A stretch of 64,000 nt of DNA, taken from assembly GCA_016841875.1 (NCBI GenBank), contig JAENYG010000001.1, forward strand, positions 1 to 64,000. The letters are read 5' to 3'. A model generated the notes under the pieces. The model saw only the letters and a list, made by a program, of their open reading frames with translations. It was not told the origin of the DNA and ran no database searches. Both the position numbers and the translations under genes were made by a program. Of this stretch, positions 8,083-17,321 are shown piece after piece; position 1 is the stretch's first letter; each line of letters begins with the position of its first letter. This stretch comes from Syntrophomonas sp. GTDB lineage: Bacteria > Bacillota > Syntrophomonadia > Syntrophomonadales > Syntrophomonadaceae.

Positions 8083-8409
8083 TTATTTTTTTACCCCATC
8101 CTTGGCCATTTGCTTCATCTGAATAGGACGAGCCGGAGAACGGGAAGTAGATATCTCCACTTCACCCGGGGCAAGCCCAAGTTCTCGGGCAATTATATTT
8201 TGCACCAGCCGGCTGCAGGTTTGTCCCTGGCACAGACCCATTCCTGCCCGCAGGTACCTTTTAACTTCATTCATGGTGAACATTCCATCATAAACAGCTT
8301 TTCTAATTTCTCCCTGGGTAATTTCTTCACAGCGGCAGACAATCAGTTCATCATCTGCCCGGGGAATAAAATCACCCTGTATCAATTTTCTTTCCATTTT
8401 CATCGTCAT
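8083..8409 (-). CDS. BFD-like [2Fe-2S] protein, dehydrogenase subunit
   Basis: This is a 108-residue bacterioferritin-associated-ferredoxin-like domain. Four cysteines in the pattern VCRCEE ... GLCQGQTC would hold a [2Fe-2S] cluster. In HcnB/opine-oxidase A-type proteins this domain is the C-terminus of the second flavoprotein; here it is a separate gene between the two flavoproteins. I place the start at 8409, where AAGGAGG lies eight bases before the ATG, rather than at an upstream codon that adds 24 residues with no ribosome site. Confidence 0.8.
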   Translation of the reverse strand: MTMKMERKLIQGDFIPRADDELIVCRCEEITQGEIRKAVYDGMFTMNEVKRYLRAGMGLCQGQTCSRLVQNIIARELGLAPGEVEISTSRSPARPIQMKQMAKDGVKK

Positions 8410-8508
8410 GGTAGGCCTCCTTAATCTATAAAACAGTAACGGATACTGTTTTCCCATTCGGTGGAGTATTTCTTGCTGCAAGATAATAATCTATAAAGTC
8501 AAAGTTCT

Positions 8509-10101
8509 TCAATAAACCTGAAAAAATCTGGCCTGCATGGACCATTCTACCGGCACCTTCATGGTTAAAACTGCGGTCTCATCCATCGCTTTAGAACTTT
8601 GAACCTTTAATACTTCTGCCTCTCCCAGCGACGTACCTGAGCGATCTAGAGCCAGCCCTTTACTGCCGGGTTCTGGCAAAGGATAAAACTCATACGGTAT
8701 AGCAACCGAAGCATAGCCGGGAGCCAGGGTTTCGTCTACCAGGAATATCGCCTGACCGGGACAGGATACTACACACATGCCGCAGGCAGTACATTCAACC
8801 GAAGTATCCACACTGGGCAGATTGGTTATTTTGCCGCTGACTTTAATACAACCGCGCTTGCATGCATCCTGACAGGGGTTACAGGGGATATTTTGAGAGC
8901 ATTCTATAACGGGAAATACCCCTTTACTCCTGTACTCGGCCGGATAAATGCCGGGATACTCTCCTATTTCTTCAGCCTCCATATAACCTTTGCTTAAGAG
9001 GCTCTGGGAAAGAGTGTACCCTTCCTCAGTATGCTCCGTATCTGCCGAATCTTTGTCTTTATGACCAAACATACCCTCCCGCAGCTGCATTAATGAATTC
9101 TGGTATTCTTCATAGCGAGTCGTAAATTCTGCTTCACTTATATAACCCTTATCAAATGAGATAGCTGCTCCGGCAATTTTACCCTGGATCATAGCCGAAC
9201 TGGCTTCTTCAATACCAGCCACATCTCCCACTGCATAAACACCTGGAGTGGACGTTTCACCATATTTATTGCATATTGAAACCAGCCCGCCTTTCAGCGG
9301 GTTATTCTCCATTTCACAGTGAGCAGTTCGAGCTAATTGGGACATAGGTGACAAACCAACTGCCATACAGATGGTATCTACCTCCAGGTATTTTTCACTG
9401 CCGGGAATCGGCTGCCAGCTGCTGTCTACCGCTAATATGGCAGCTCCCTTGACACAGCTGTCACCATCAGCTTCTTTTATGGTATGGGACATATAAAAAG
9501 GAACTCCGGTCCGGGCTAACTTGGCGGCATGTACTCCATATCCGCCTACCCGGGGAGCAGCATCAATAACTGCTTCCAACTTGCATCCAGCCTGCAGTAG
9601 TTGATAACCAACCACCAATCCTACATTGCCTGATCCCACCATAAGCACCCTGGCACCAGGCTTTAAACCATGCAGATTCATCATAGTTTGAGCCGCACCT
9701 GCACCTATTACACCAGGTAAGGTCCAGCCGGGAAAAGGAAGCATTTTTTCTGAAGCACCGGTAGCAATTACTATATTATTAGCACGATAGTGTTCAACTC
9801 TCCCATCCAGCATTACCGATATTTCTTTATCATCAAAAATACCCATTACAGCAGCCTTTAACTGGACTTCAACTCCCAGGTCTTCAGCTTCCTTAAGCAG
9901 TTTTTCCCCAATTCTAAAGCCTCTTTCCTTGGCTTTATGTTCCTTGGAACCAAAGAACTTGTGGATCTGCTTGAATAATTGGCCTCCAGGTCTTTCATTT
10001 TCATCAAATACGATTACCTGCATGCCATTGGACGCCGCTTCAATAGCTGCAGATAGCCCCGCTGGTCCCGCTCCGATAATAATTAATTCATATCTTTTCA
10101 T
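8509..10101 (-). CDS. FAD/NAD(P)-binding oxidoreductase with fused [4Fe-4S] ferredoxin domain (HcnB-like)
   Basis: This 530-residue protein has two dinucleotide sites (IIGAGPAGLSAA at 8-19; VLMVGSGNVGL about 155) of the pyridine nucleotide-disulfide oxidoreductase fold, as in HcnB and opine/octopine oxidase subunit A. Unlike those, it carries a ferredoxin-like insert at about 400-455: a Cys-rich segment (CNPCQDACKRGC) and a classic CTACGMCVVSCPG. Electrons could thus leave through [4Fe-4S] clusters. The ATG overlaps the stop of the preceding 2Fe-2S gene (ATGA), so the two are translationally coupled. Whether it reduces NAD+, ferredoxin or another acceptor is not visible. Confidence 0.82.
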   Translation of the reverse strand: MKRYELIIIGAGPAGLSAAIEAASNGMQVIVFDENERPGGQLFKQIHKFFGSKEHKAKERGFRIGEKLLKEAEDLGVEVQLKAAVMGIFDDKEISVMLDGRVEHYRANNIVIATGASEKMLPFPGWTLPGVIGAGAAQTMMNLHGLKPGARVLMVGSGNVGLVVGYQLLQAGCKLEAVIDAAPRVGGYGVHAAKLARTGVPFYMSHTIKEADGDSCVKGAAILAVDSSWQPIPGSEKYLEVDTICMAVGLSPMSQLARTAHCEMENNPLKGGLVSICNKYGETSTPGVYAVGDVAGIEEASSAMIQGKIAGAAISFDKGYISEAEFTTRYEEYQNSLMQLREGMFGHKDKDSADTEHTEEGYTLSQSLLSKGYMEAEEIGEYPGIYPAEYRSKGVFPVIECSQNIPCNPCQDACKRGCIKVSGKITNLPSVDTSVECTACGMCVVSCPGQAIFLVDETLAPGYASVAIPYEFYPLPEPGSKGLALDRSGTSLGEAEVLKVQSSKAMDETAVLTMKVPVEWSMQARFFQVY

Positions 10102-10421
10102 ATGCTTTCATCCTCTTTATTATTTGATATTCCGTATTGGGTTTCGATCTTCATGTCTTCCTGCAGCGGCGTTATGCAGGTACGTATATTAGGTTCGCCA
10201 TCGACCACCATTACACAATCAGTACAGCGGCCGATAGCGCAAAACACCCCGCGGGGATCATTATGTTTGGAGGTATAGCGATGAATCATTACTCCATTGG
10301 CTCTTAAAGCAACAGCGATAGGTTCTCCTTCATAACCCTCCATGACTTTGCCGTCATATAGGAATTTAACCAATTTACCTTTTTCAAAGGTTTTCAATAT
10401 CGGATGATGATCTATTCTCAT
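10098..10421 (-). CDS. [2Fe-2S] ferredoxin-like subunit (HcnA/SoxA N-terminal type)
   Basis: This 107-residue protein has the plant-type [2Fe-2S] pattern C-x4-C-x2-C-x11-C (FCAIGRCTDCVMVVDGEPNI, then RTC), as in HcnA and the N-terminus of heterotetrameric sarcosine oxidase alpha. Together with the two flavoproteins and the BFD-like gene it would make a four-part dehydrogenase. A ribosome site (AAGGGAAAGG) is present, and the end overlaps the next gene by four bases. Confidence 0.85.
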   Translation of the reverse strand: MRIDHHPILKTFEKGKLVKFLYDGKVMEGYEGEPIAVALRANGVMIHRYTSKHNDPRGVFCAIGRCTDCVMVVDGEPNIRTCITPLQEDMKIETQYGISNNKEDESI

Positions 10422-10439
10422 TAGTTCACTACCTTTCCC

Positions 10440-11738
10440 TTAGCACTCAAATCCAAAGCGTTCTCCAAACACAAAATTGCTGCCTACCAGTGGAATACCG
10501 GTCATAGCACAGGCCTCCAGAGTAAGCGTTCTAAGATCTTCCCGCTCCAAATTTCTTAATTTGGTTTTTCCGGCAGCTTTAGCCAGAAGAACGGCTTCGG
10601 CAGTCATAGCCTTTATATAATTGGCTACCCTTTCGGCAGCTTCTTCTATATCCAATCTTTGTCTTAATTCCGGGTCCTGAGTGCCGATTCCAAAAGCACA
10701 TTTGCCATTATGACAGCGCAAGCATACCCGGCATCCCATGGCGACCATGGCACCTGTCCCTATGGCTACTGCGTCTGCTCCTATAGCCAGGGCCTTGGCT
10801 AGGTCCGAGCCATCAGTTATACCACCGGAAACAATAATACTGATTTCGTTTTTCATACCCATTTCTTCCAGGGTTCTAACCGCCTGTACCAGGGCTGGCA
10901 TAGTGGGAATCCCAAGGTGGTTGGTAGCCATTACCGGAGCCGCTCCGGTTCCCCCCTGGGCTCCATCCAGAATAATACCATCTGCCCCGACTTTCACCGC
11001 GATTTTAACATCGTCTCTGACTCTTCCTGCGGCAATCTTGGCAAATATGGGTACTTCTCCATTGGTTAGTTCTCTTAGCTGTTCCATTTTAACTACCATA
11101 TCGTCTGCTCCAAAAGCATCGCCGTGACGGGGATGGCTGTGAAGATCAATTCCTACCGGAAGCTGTCTGGTTTCGGCAATTTCTTCGCTGATTTTACTGC
11201 CCATCAAATGCCCGGACAAACCAGGTTTTGCTCCAATACCAACTAGAAATTCCAGCATATCCGCCGCTTCCAGGCTGCGCTTGGAAAATCCAAAGCGACT
11301 GGGAAGAATTTGTATCGACTGCCGGTAAGAATACTGCCTTTCCTCTGGAAGTAATCCGCCTTCCCCATTGCTGATTACTGTCCCGGTGAGAGCGGTAGCT
11401 TTAGCCAGGGCTATTTTAGCTTCTTTGCTCAGGGCACCATAAGACATCCCGGCTATCATAATCGGTGTTTCTATTTCTAAAGGTTTACTGGCACCTCGTT
11501 TCCCTAAAATGGTTTTTGTCTCACAGCTTTCGCGGTAGGTATCTAAAGACAAGCGTGAAAGCTGAGAAGGCAGAATCATAATATCGTTAAAAGTGGGCAT
11601 ATAACGAGTTGCCCCACAGCCTCGAATCCTATGCTGCCCGTACTGCGCTTTGTAGTCTATTTCGGAGATGGTTTCCTTGTTCCAGATACCATGCTGTATA
11701 TCTTTTGGTTCAAAATCTTTTTTCTTTTCATTACTCAT
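10440..11738 (-). CDS. FMN/[3Fe-4S] glutamate-synthase-like domain protein (MgsC/GlxD-like)
   Basis: This is a 432-residue stand-alone FMN-binding TIM-barrel domain of glutamate synthase. The FMN region (AKIAAGRVRDDVKIAVKVGADGI, DGAQGGTGAAP, SGGITDGSDLAKALAIGADAV) and the cluster cysteines CRVCLRCHNGKC are all visible. The size matches MgsC/GlxD, the catalytic subunit of N-methylglutamate synthase, rather than full GltB. It probably transfers an amine or ammonia to 2-oxoglutarate, or moves the alkylamine group onto glutamate. It is followed by the dehydrogenase genes 18 bases on, and preceded by its two partner domains. A three-part glutamate synthase for ammonia assimilation is the main alternative. 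Confidence 0.85.
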   Translation of the reverse strand: MSNEKKKDFEPKDIQHGIWNKETISEIDYKAQYGQHRIRGCGATRYMPTFNDIMILPSQLSRLSLDTYRESCETKTILGKRGASKPLEIETPIMIAGMSYGALSKEAKIALAKATALTGTVISNGEGGLLPEERQYSYRQSIQILPSRFGFSKRSLEAADMLEFLVGIGAKPGLSGHLMGSKISEEIAETRQLPVGIDLHSHPRHGDAFGADDMVVKMEQLRELTNGEVPIFAKIAAGRVRDDVKIAVKVGADGIILDGAQGGTGAAPVMATNHLGIPTMPALVQAVRTLEEMGMKNEISIIVSGGITDGSDLAKALAIGADAVAIGTGAMVAMGCRVCLRCHNGKCAFGIGTQDPELRQRLDIEEAAERVANYIKAMTAEAVLLAKAAGKTKLRNLEREDLRTLTLEACAMTGIPLVGSNFVFGERFGFEC

Positions 11739-11757
11739 AGCGCTCTCTCCTTAAGTT

Positions 11758-12471
11758 TTACACTGGCATTTTTCGAGATAATTCAGGTTTTAAATCCGGA
11801 TCAAATAAGACATAGGTATGCCTGCCAGTTTGCATAGGACGGATAACCTTAAATTCCGCCGGATCAGCGGTTATATCATACCTGGCAAAGAGACTTTTCA
11901 GCTCCTGTTCTTCATCTGCTTTAATGCTGTCCAGGAAAACATTGCTGCCCATTTTATCTCCCGCTTCAGGATCACGAACAAATATGGCTCCTTTATACAT
12001 GGATTCCCCAACCTTGCTGCCCACTTTTCCAAGTATAATAAGCTTGCCCCCCAGGGTCATCTGTCCGGCCCAGGGTCCGGCTGAACCACACACTATAATA
12101 GTTCCGCCTTTCATGCCGTATCCTACCCGGCTGCCGGTATTTCCGTAAACTACGATATTCCCGCCGTATATATAAGTGCCGGCATTGCAGCCAGTATTTT
12201 TACTGATCACGAGTTCCCCATCCATCATGTTGTCACCAGCGTACCAACCCACATTTCCTTCAACCAGCAGAGTAGTCCCTTCCATAAAGCCCCCGGTATA
12301 AAAACCGGTACTGCCCTGGATAATAACCTTACCTGGATCTGGTAATCCCGTGGCAACATTGTGCATGGAGTGTGGGTTTTGGATAGTTACTTCACCACAT
12401 TGCTTAAGTTTATTGATGATTTCTTTATTAAGTTCAATGCTTTTTAAATTGGCAGCATCTATATATTCCAT
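11758..12471 (-). CDS. GXGXG-domain glutamate-synthase-like subunit (MgsB/GlxC-like)
   Basis: This 237-residue protein is the parallel beta-helix GXGXG domain seen at the C-terminus of GltB. Repeated turns are visible (STGFYTGGFMEG, GNVGWYAGDNMMDG, NTGCNAGTYIYGG, NTGSRVGYGMKGG, SAGPWAGQMTLGG). In GltB the domain is structural. As a separate gene of about 230 codons it matches GlxC/MgsB and archaeal-type split glutamate synthases. It overlaps the preceding amidotransferase gene by 13 bases, indicating coupled expression. Confidence 0.87.
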   Translation of the reverse strand: MEYIDAANLKSIELNKEIINKLKQCGEVTIQNPHSMHNVATGLPDPGKVIIQGSTGFYTGGFMEGTTLLVEGNVGWYAGDNMMDGELVISKNTGCNAGTYIYGGNIVVYGNTGSRVGYGMKGGTIIVCGSAGPWAGQMTLGGKLIILGKVGSKVGESMYKGAIFVRDPEAGDKMGSNVFLDSIKADEEQELKSLFARYDITADPAEFKVIRPMQTGRHTYVLFDPDLKPELSRKMPV

Positions 12472-13358
12472 ACCCTCACCTCCCCGGGCTCGATTTCCTC
12501 GGCATATACATCTGGAAAAAGAGCGGTGAATTCTATTTGCTCTGAACCTAACATGGTAAGTCCATCTTTTTCAAAAAGCAAGAGGGGTTTTATACCCAGC
12601 TTGTCCCTCACAAAACCTATCTGCTGGGCAGTAGCTGCTATAATGCAGAAAACACCATCTAATTCCTCACCGGCCATTCTTAGGGCGTCCTCTAAATCCC
12701 CGCCATTTTCTCTCATCGCGTAAGCAATCAGATGGCTGGCAGCTTCAGAATCGTTGAGAGTTTTGAAAATGGCTCCTTTGCTCTCCAGGTATCTCCTTAA
12801 ATTAAAGTAGTTAGTAAACTGACCATTATGCACGATTGAGAGATCCGGGTAAAAGGGAGATACAAAAGGATGAGCGGCATTAATATCTTCAGCACTCTCA
12901 GTTGCCATCCGCACATGACCAAGCCCATGAGTAGCTATATTGTTGATAATTTTATGATTACTATTCAAATCAATTATGGTTCCACCGTCTTTGTATACTC
13001 TCATGCCCTTACCCAGTGAATGCACATATAGACCTTCAATTGAGTTGATAGCTGCATGCAGCAAAGGTATATCATTATCATCAATAGCCAGCTGCAGCTC
13101 GGAAAATATAACATTCTTAATCCACTGGGATACAGGTGGCGATAATACGGTTCCATACTGCCCCACAATATTCAGCAATACTTCTTCCATATCTTTTCTT
13201 TTAACAGATACCCGCAAAGACACTTCATCGGTTGCACTGCCATATATCGATATTCCGCTGGCATCAGGTCCGCGATGCTGTATCAGGGAAAGCATTTCTA
13301 TCAACTTGGATGATATATCCATACCTTGTCGATTAATTAATCCAGCAATTCCACACAT
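12459..13358 (-). CDS. Class II glutamine amidotransferase-like subunit (MgsA/GlxB-like)
   Basis: This is an Ntn-hydrolase amidotransferase of about 299 residues. With the ATG at 13358 (AGGAGG eight bases upstream) the protein begins MCGIAG, so Cys2 becomes the N-terminal nucleophile after Met removal; earlier starts would bury it. GHVRMATES and VHNGQFTNY are the expected glutamine-pocket motifs. It would split glutamine or a gamma-glutamylamide and pass the amine to the FMN domain. The length fits MgsA/GlxB and is shorter than the GltB amidotransferase domain. The gene follows the synthetase-like gene after 161 bases. Confidence 0.86.
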   Translation of the reverse strand: MCGIAGLINRQGMDISSKLIEMLSLIQHRGPDASGISIYGSATDEVSLRVSVKRKDMEEVLLNIVGQYGTVLSPPVSQWIKNVIFSELQLAIDDNDIPLLHAAINSIEGLYVHSLGKGMRVYKDGGTIIDLNSNHKIINNIATHGLGHVRMATESAEDINAAHPFVSPFYPDLSIVHNGQFTNYFNLRRYLESKGAIFKTLNDSEAASHLIAYAMRENGGDLEDALRMAGEELDGVFCIIAATAQQIGFVRDKLGIKPLLLFEKDGLTMLGSEQIEFTALFPDVYAEEIEPGEVRVWNI

Positions 13359-13519
13359 AATCAATTCCTCCTATAAATATGAAAAATGAGCTGTTTTTTA
13401 ATAAAAATCCCCCCTTGTGCTGCAGAACTATCTGCCTTCTGACTTATAAGTAATTGAAGCGCTAATAAATAGCGCTCAAATTCATGAGGGTTAATCAAAC
13501 AGATTCGATTCCCAGCCTC

Positions 13520-14896
13520 CTAAATATGGTAGGAATATTGTTTCCATTCCCAATCGGTAACGGAATTACTGAAATTATTTACTTCCATATTTTTTAAAGC
13601 AATAAAATTATCAATTAAGGCCTGGCCTGCACATTGGCATAACCATTCATCTTGCTCCAGCTCTATTAAAGCGCGATACAGACTCTTGGGTACAATCTCA
13701 CTCTGTTTTTCGGTATCGTGATAGAGGTCAGTCTTGATAATTTCCGGCGGCTGTAAATTATTCTTTATCCCATCCAGACCTGCCGCTAAAATCCCTGCCA
13801 GAGCCAGATAAGGGTTACAGGCTGCACTGCCGGCTCTAACCTCTACTCGAGTCCCCTTTTCACGTTCTTCCGGTATGCGAACATAGGTGGTACGATTATC
13901 ATATCCCCATCCAATATAGTAGGGGGCAAAGGTATCCGGTTGATAACGCTTAAAGCAGTTGACCGTAGGTGCCAAAAATGCTGTCAATGGCCTGGCATGC
14001 TTGAGTACTCCGGCTACAAAGTTTCGCATGAGCGGGGACAGTTGTTCAGGATCATTATCATCATAAAAAACATTCTTTCCGGTTTTAATATCATTTAAAG
14101 AAACATGAAAATGGCAGCCGCTGCCGCCGGTATCATTTCTGGGTTTGGCCATAAAGGTAGCAACTAAATCATTTTGTTCAGCTATGTCTTTGCATATCCC
14201 TTTAAACAGGCTGCCTTCGTCAGCGCTGCGCAGGCTGGGGGTATGACTCCAGTTGTACTCATACTGACCCGGATAAAATTCATGGTTCATATACAAAACC
14301 TTAAAATCCATGTCTCTCAGGGTTTTAGTGAGTTTATTCAGAAAACCCTTGGAATCAATCCGAATATTGCTGGTATAGCAGTTGCCCGTTTGATTAGTGT
14401 AAGGTTCATAGTCGCCGGCCTCAGTTTTATTAAACAGGAAAAATTCAATTTCAGAAGCCGAAATTGGGTTGAACCCCAAATCGTTATATTCTTTTATCAT
14501 ATTTTTCAAGAACCAGCGCGGGGATTGCATCATCGGCTCTTTATGATAATAAATATCACCCAGCAGCATGGCTGTGTTTTCCAGGTAAGGCAATATGGTA
14601 AAGGTAGCTGGATCTCCGATCACCTTCATATCATCATAGTATTCTGACAATCCCTTAACCTCAGCCACACTGTTATCCATACCTATAGCCATAATAGCAG
14701 CAGCAAATGCTATTCCCTCCTTAAAGACCACGTCGATCATATCAGCAGGGAGAAGCTTACCTCGATTGATACCATTCAGATCCACAAATTCTAAGCGAAT
14801 CATTTCTATTCCCTGGTCTTTGATCAAGCTTTTTACTTCTTCTATTTTTGTATGCTTATATTCATTTGCAATTTGGATTACATTACTTTGTTCCAT
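13520..14896 (-). CDS. Glutamine-synthetase-like ligase, candidate gamma-glutamylamide synthetase (GmaS/PuuA-like)
   Basis: This 458-residue GlnA-fold enzyme keeps the metal and ATP motifs (SEIEFFLF; KPRNDTGGSGCHFHVSL; NCFKRYQPDTFAP; RIPEEREKGTRVEVR then NPYLALAG). It differs from classic GlnA: the second metal motif reads NHEFYPGQYEYNW, and E-V-R replaces E-F-R. Such divergent members ligate glutamate to amines (methylamine, putrescine, ethanolamine) instead of ammonia. Placement directly before the MgsABC-like genes argues for an amine substrate. Plain glutamine synthesis remains possible. It starts at an ATG with AAAGGAG. Confidence 0.82.
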   Translation of the reverse strand: MEQSNVIQIANEYKHTKIEEVKSLIKDQGIEMIRLEFVDLNGINRGKLLPADMIDVVFKEGIAFAAAIMAIGMDNSVAEVKGLSEYYDDMKVIGDPATFTILPYLENTAMLLGDIYYHKEPMMQSPRWFLKNMIKEYNDLGFNPISASEIEFFLFNKTEAGDYEPYTNQTGNCYTSNIRIDSKGFLNKLTKTLRDMDFKVLYMNHEFYPGQYEYNWSHTPSLRSADEGSLFKGICKDIAEQNDLVATFMAKPRNDTGGSGCHFHVSLNDIKTGKNVFYDDNDPEQLSPLMRNFVAGVLKHARPLTAFLAPTVNCFKRYQPDTFAPYYIGWGYDNRTTYVRIPEEREKGTRVEVRAGSAACNPYLALAGILAAGLDGIKNNLQPPEIIKTDLYHDTEKQSEIVPKSLYRALIELEQDEWLCQCAGQALIDNFIALKNMEVNNFSNSVTDWEWKQYSYHI

Positions 14897-14935
14897 GGTC
14901 AGGCACTCCTTTCACTTAATGCAGTAATATTACTG

Positions 14936-15655
14936 TCATTCGTTTTCCAGGCTGAGAAATCTCACCGCATTGTTTAACAACTGCCGGAATAATAAATAAG
15001 TGTCCGGTACAGCATCAGTATTTTTATTAAATTCATCTATCGGCAGATCATGCGGCAGTTCCAAATATTCTGTACCGCGGTAAGTTTGATAATAGGTTTT
15101 TACTATTTCCCTGGTATACTCCGGATGAAATTGAAACCCTACCGCCGGCCAACTATTACTGACCAAAACCTGGTTGGCGGCTGTAGATGTATATGCCAGG
15201 GATACACAATTTTCTGGAAGTTCATAGTGATCTCTGTGCCACATAAAGCTTACAAAGCCTTCCTCCAGTCCTTTCAGAACCGCATGTCCCTCGGCCTCCG
15301 GTATGACTATTACTTTAATCCAGCCAAATTCAATTTCTTTATCCTGGTATATCTTTGCCCCCAGGGCATCTGCAATAATTTGACTGCCCAGGCAGAATCC
15401 TATAACAGGTTTATGCTCCATCAGTACTTTTCTTATATAATCTGTTTCTGCATAAAGCCATGGGTCGGCATCCTTGTTCCAGAGGTGCTGCCCCCCGCCA
15501 TGCAGCAGAATAAGATCAAAGGTATCCAGCTCCGGAAAGTTATCACCCTTATAAACCAGCACTTTTTGAGACTGATGATTATATTCCTGAATCCACAAAT
15601 CAATATTGGAAACTTCAGGATGATCTTCATCATGAAAGAATTCCACAATTCTCAT
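14936..15655 (-). CDS. Class I glutamine amidotransferase-like protein
   Basis: This is a 239-residue GMP-synthase-type glutaminase domain with a nucleophile elbow (IGFCLGSQ, Cys) and the His/Glu pair (FQFHPE), so the triad is complete. No synthetase domain is attached. Such stand-alone proteins occur beside GS-like ligases, where some (PuuD-like) hydrolyse gamma-glutamyl amides. In this operon it could release glutamate or the amine from a gamma-glutamyl conjugate. AGGAGAAG lies just before the ATG. Confidence 0.83.
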   Translation of the reverse strand: MRIVEFFHDEDHPEVSNIDLWIQEYNHQSQKVLVYKGDNFPELDTFDLILLHGGGQHLWNKDADPWLYAETDYIRKVLMEHKPVIGFCLGSQIIADALGAKIYQDKEIEFGWIKVIVIPEAEGHAVLKGLEEGFVSFMWHRDHYELPENCVSLAYTSTAANQVLVSNSWPAVGFQFHPEYTREIVKTYYQTYRGTEYLELPHDLPIDEFNKNTDAVPDTYLLFRQLLNNAVRFLSLENE

Positions 15656-15664
15656 TAACTTCTC

Positions 15665-16708
15665 CTAAATCATCCCCATAGCATAGATGGGACCTATAGT
15701 GGTTTCTTTTACAATTTCTCTGCTCTGATAATCCATGCAGAGTATATTTCCAGACATATCTGCTACATATACATACAATCCATTTCCTGAAAACAGAATA
15801 TCAGACACATAAAGATTGTTGGGTAAGTCTACCCTGGCTATCATTTCCCCGCTGGAAGCATCAAAACAGAGCATAGTTTTGTCCCTGCCGGCTGATAAAA
15901 TTGTTTTTCCATCAGGGCTGATGCATAAACTGAGTATTTCACTGTTATGACCCTTCAAAGTATTTAAACATTCCAAGTTTTCAGAATCCCAAATCTTTAT
16001 CAGAGTATCTGAACTAGCCGTATAAAGATGCTTACCATCCGGTGAATAAGAAACCTGATTTACGGCTCTGAAATGACTGTTCTTTTTTTCTTCGATCTTA
16101 TCTCCCGTTTCAACATCCCATACTGCCAGCAGGTTGTCCGAACCAACTGAAGCAAGATATTTACTGTCAGGGCTGAAATCAATATCTAAAACATAGCTGC
16201 CATGCCCCTTCAGGGTCTGTAAGGATGTTAATGAAACAGCATCCCATATTTTAATGGTTCTATCTTTACTGGCAGTGGCAAAATACTTACCGTCAGGTGA
16301 AAAGGCAACACTTAATATATCTCCTAAATGGGCATCGTCAAGAGTACTGGCCTTTTGATTTTTTACATCCCATACCACAACTTTTCCTGTTTCATCACCA
16401 CTCACCAGCAGACTATTATCTGGAGAAACTGCTACCGCATTGCTTTCATTTTCATCTAAAGTTGGAAAGTCCATGATCTTTTCCAGGTCCAGAGAATAAG
16501 CAGACAGGTTGCCATTCTTTCCCGTGAAAAACATCAGTTCTTCATCATTGGCAAGAGCATCATTAAGCTGTCCCAACTCGACGTTAATGCTTGCTTCCTC
16601 CTCGCCAGAAGAAGCCAGGCTGTCCCGGGTCAGGTTAGATGCGATAAGCAATGTACCTAATGCCAGACAAACTGCAATTAATATCCAATATCTCTTAAGT
16701 GCTATCAT
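15665..16708 (-). CDS. Membrane-anchored WD40 repeat protein
   Basis: This 347-residue protein has an N-terminal membrane anchor or signal (RYWILIAVCLALGTLLIAS) and about six or seven WD40 repeats (VSGDETGKVVVWD, ATASKDRTIKIWD, ASVGSDNLLAVWD, TASSDTLIKIWD). The propeller would face outside. It lies nine bases upstream of the amidotransferase and is unusual in an amine or amino-acid operon. It may be a binding or assembly factor at the cell surface. No catalytic residue is evident. Confidence 0.82.
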   Translation of the reverse strand: MIALKRYWILIAVCLALGTLLIASNLTRDSLASSGEEEASINVELGQLNDALANDEELMFFTGKNGNLSAYSLDLEKIMDFPTLDENESNAVAVSPDNSLLVSGDETGKVVVWDVKNQKASTLDDAHLGDILSVAFSPDGKYFATASKDRTIKIWDAVSLTSLQTLKGHGSYVLDIDFSPDSKYLASVGSDNLLAVWDVETGDKIEEKKNSHFRAVNQVSYSPDGKHLYTASSDTLIKIWDSENLECLNTLKGHNSEILSLCISPDGKTILSAGRDKTMLCFDASSGEMIARVDLPNNLYVSDILFSGNGLYVYVADMSGNILCMDYQSREIVKETTIGPIYAMGMI

Positions 16709-16742
16709 TTTTATTTCTCCTCTCTTTCATTGCCGGTCCTTT

Positions 16743-17309
16743 TCATACAGCCACAATACAGCTTTGCAACAGCTCCGATGTCCTAAATAACGAGGTATTA
16801 AGCTGACTTATTTCTTCTTTGGGAAGTGTTCCTGAATAACGCATGGGCGGAAATACCATGTACATAAAAGACCCACTTATCGGAGACATTATTATGGTGT
16901 ATTTCTCATCCTCCAGCCTTATTTCTCCGGTTTCAAGATCTAGACGGCTTAGCATATCTATCAACTTGGAATCATTGTTCAATTGTCTTATAAGTTCATC
17001 ATGCATATCCTGCTGATGTTTGAAGTATGCCTTTCCTTTGCTTACCATCCCCTTATAATGAAGCCGGATAGGGATTCTATCTTCTACCAGGCCTTCTTTA
17101 TTGATCTCACCGATGATTTGCAGGGCATATACTCCACCCAGCAGGGATTTTTTCTTTTTGATATTTATTTTTACTTTCGATAAAGGAGGCGGAGGATCAG
17201 TAAAAACTACTCCATCCCTATGTGTCTCCATTTCACCCCAATAGGGAGCAAATTTGGCTGCTAAAAACTCCAGGTTAGTTTTGGCATCATTATCAATTTT
17301 TTGCTTCAT
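16743..17309 (-). CDS. Uncharacterised 188-residue cytoplasmic protein
   Basis: I do not recognise this protein. It is mixed alpha/beta with no signal peptide or membrane segment. It has a basic strand (VKINIKKKKS) and a C-terminal segment resembling a polar fold (YTIIMSPISGSFMYMVFPPMRY). The start has GAGGTGA upstream. It sits between the permease (12 bases away) and the WD40 gene (34 bases), so it belongs to the operon and may partner one of them. Confidence 0.7.
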   Translation of the reverse strand: MKQKIDNDAKTNLEFLAAKFAPYWGEMETHRDGVVFTDPPPPLSKVKINIKKKKSLLGGVYALQIIGEINKEGLVEDRIPIRLHYKGMVSKGKAYFKHQQDMHDELIRQLNNDSKLIDMLSRLDLETGEIRLEDEKYTIIMSPISGSFMYMVFPPMRYSGTLPKEEISQLNTSLFRTSELLQSCIVAV

Positions 17310-17321
17310 AGCTCATTCACC

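Noticed and set aside
10440-13358. Ordinary glutamate synthase (GltB) broken into fragments
   Set aside because: Each part is a full domain with its own ribosome site and expected length, so this is a split arrangement and not a damaged gene.
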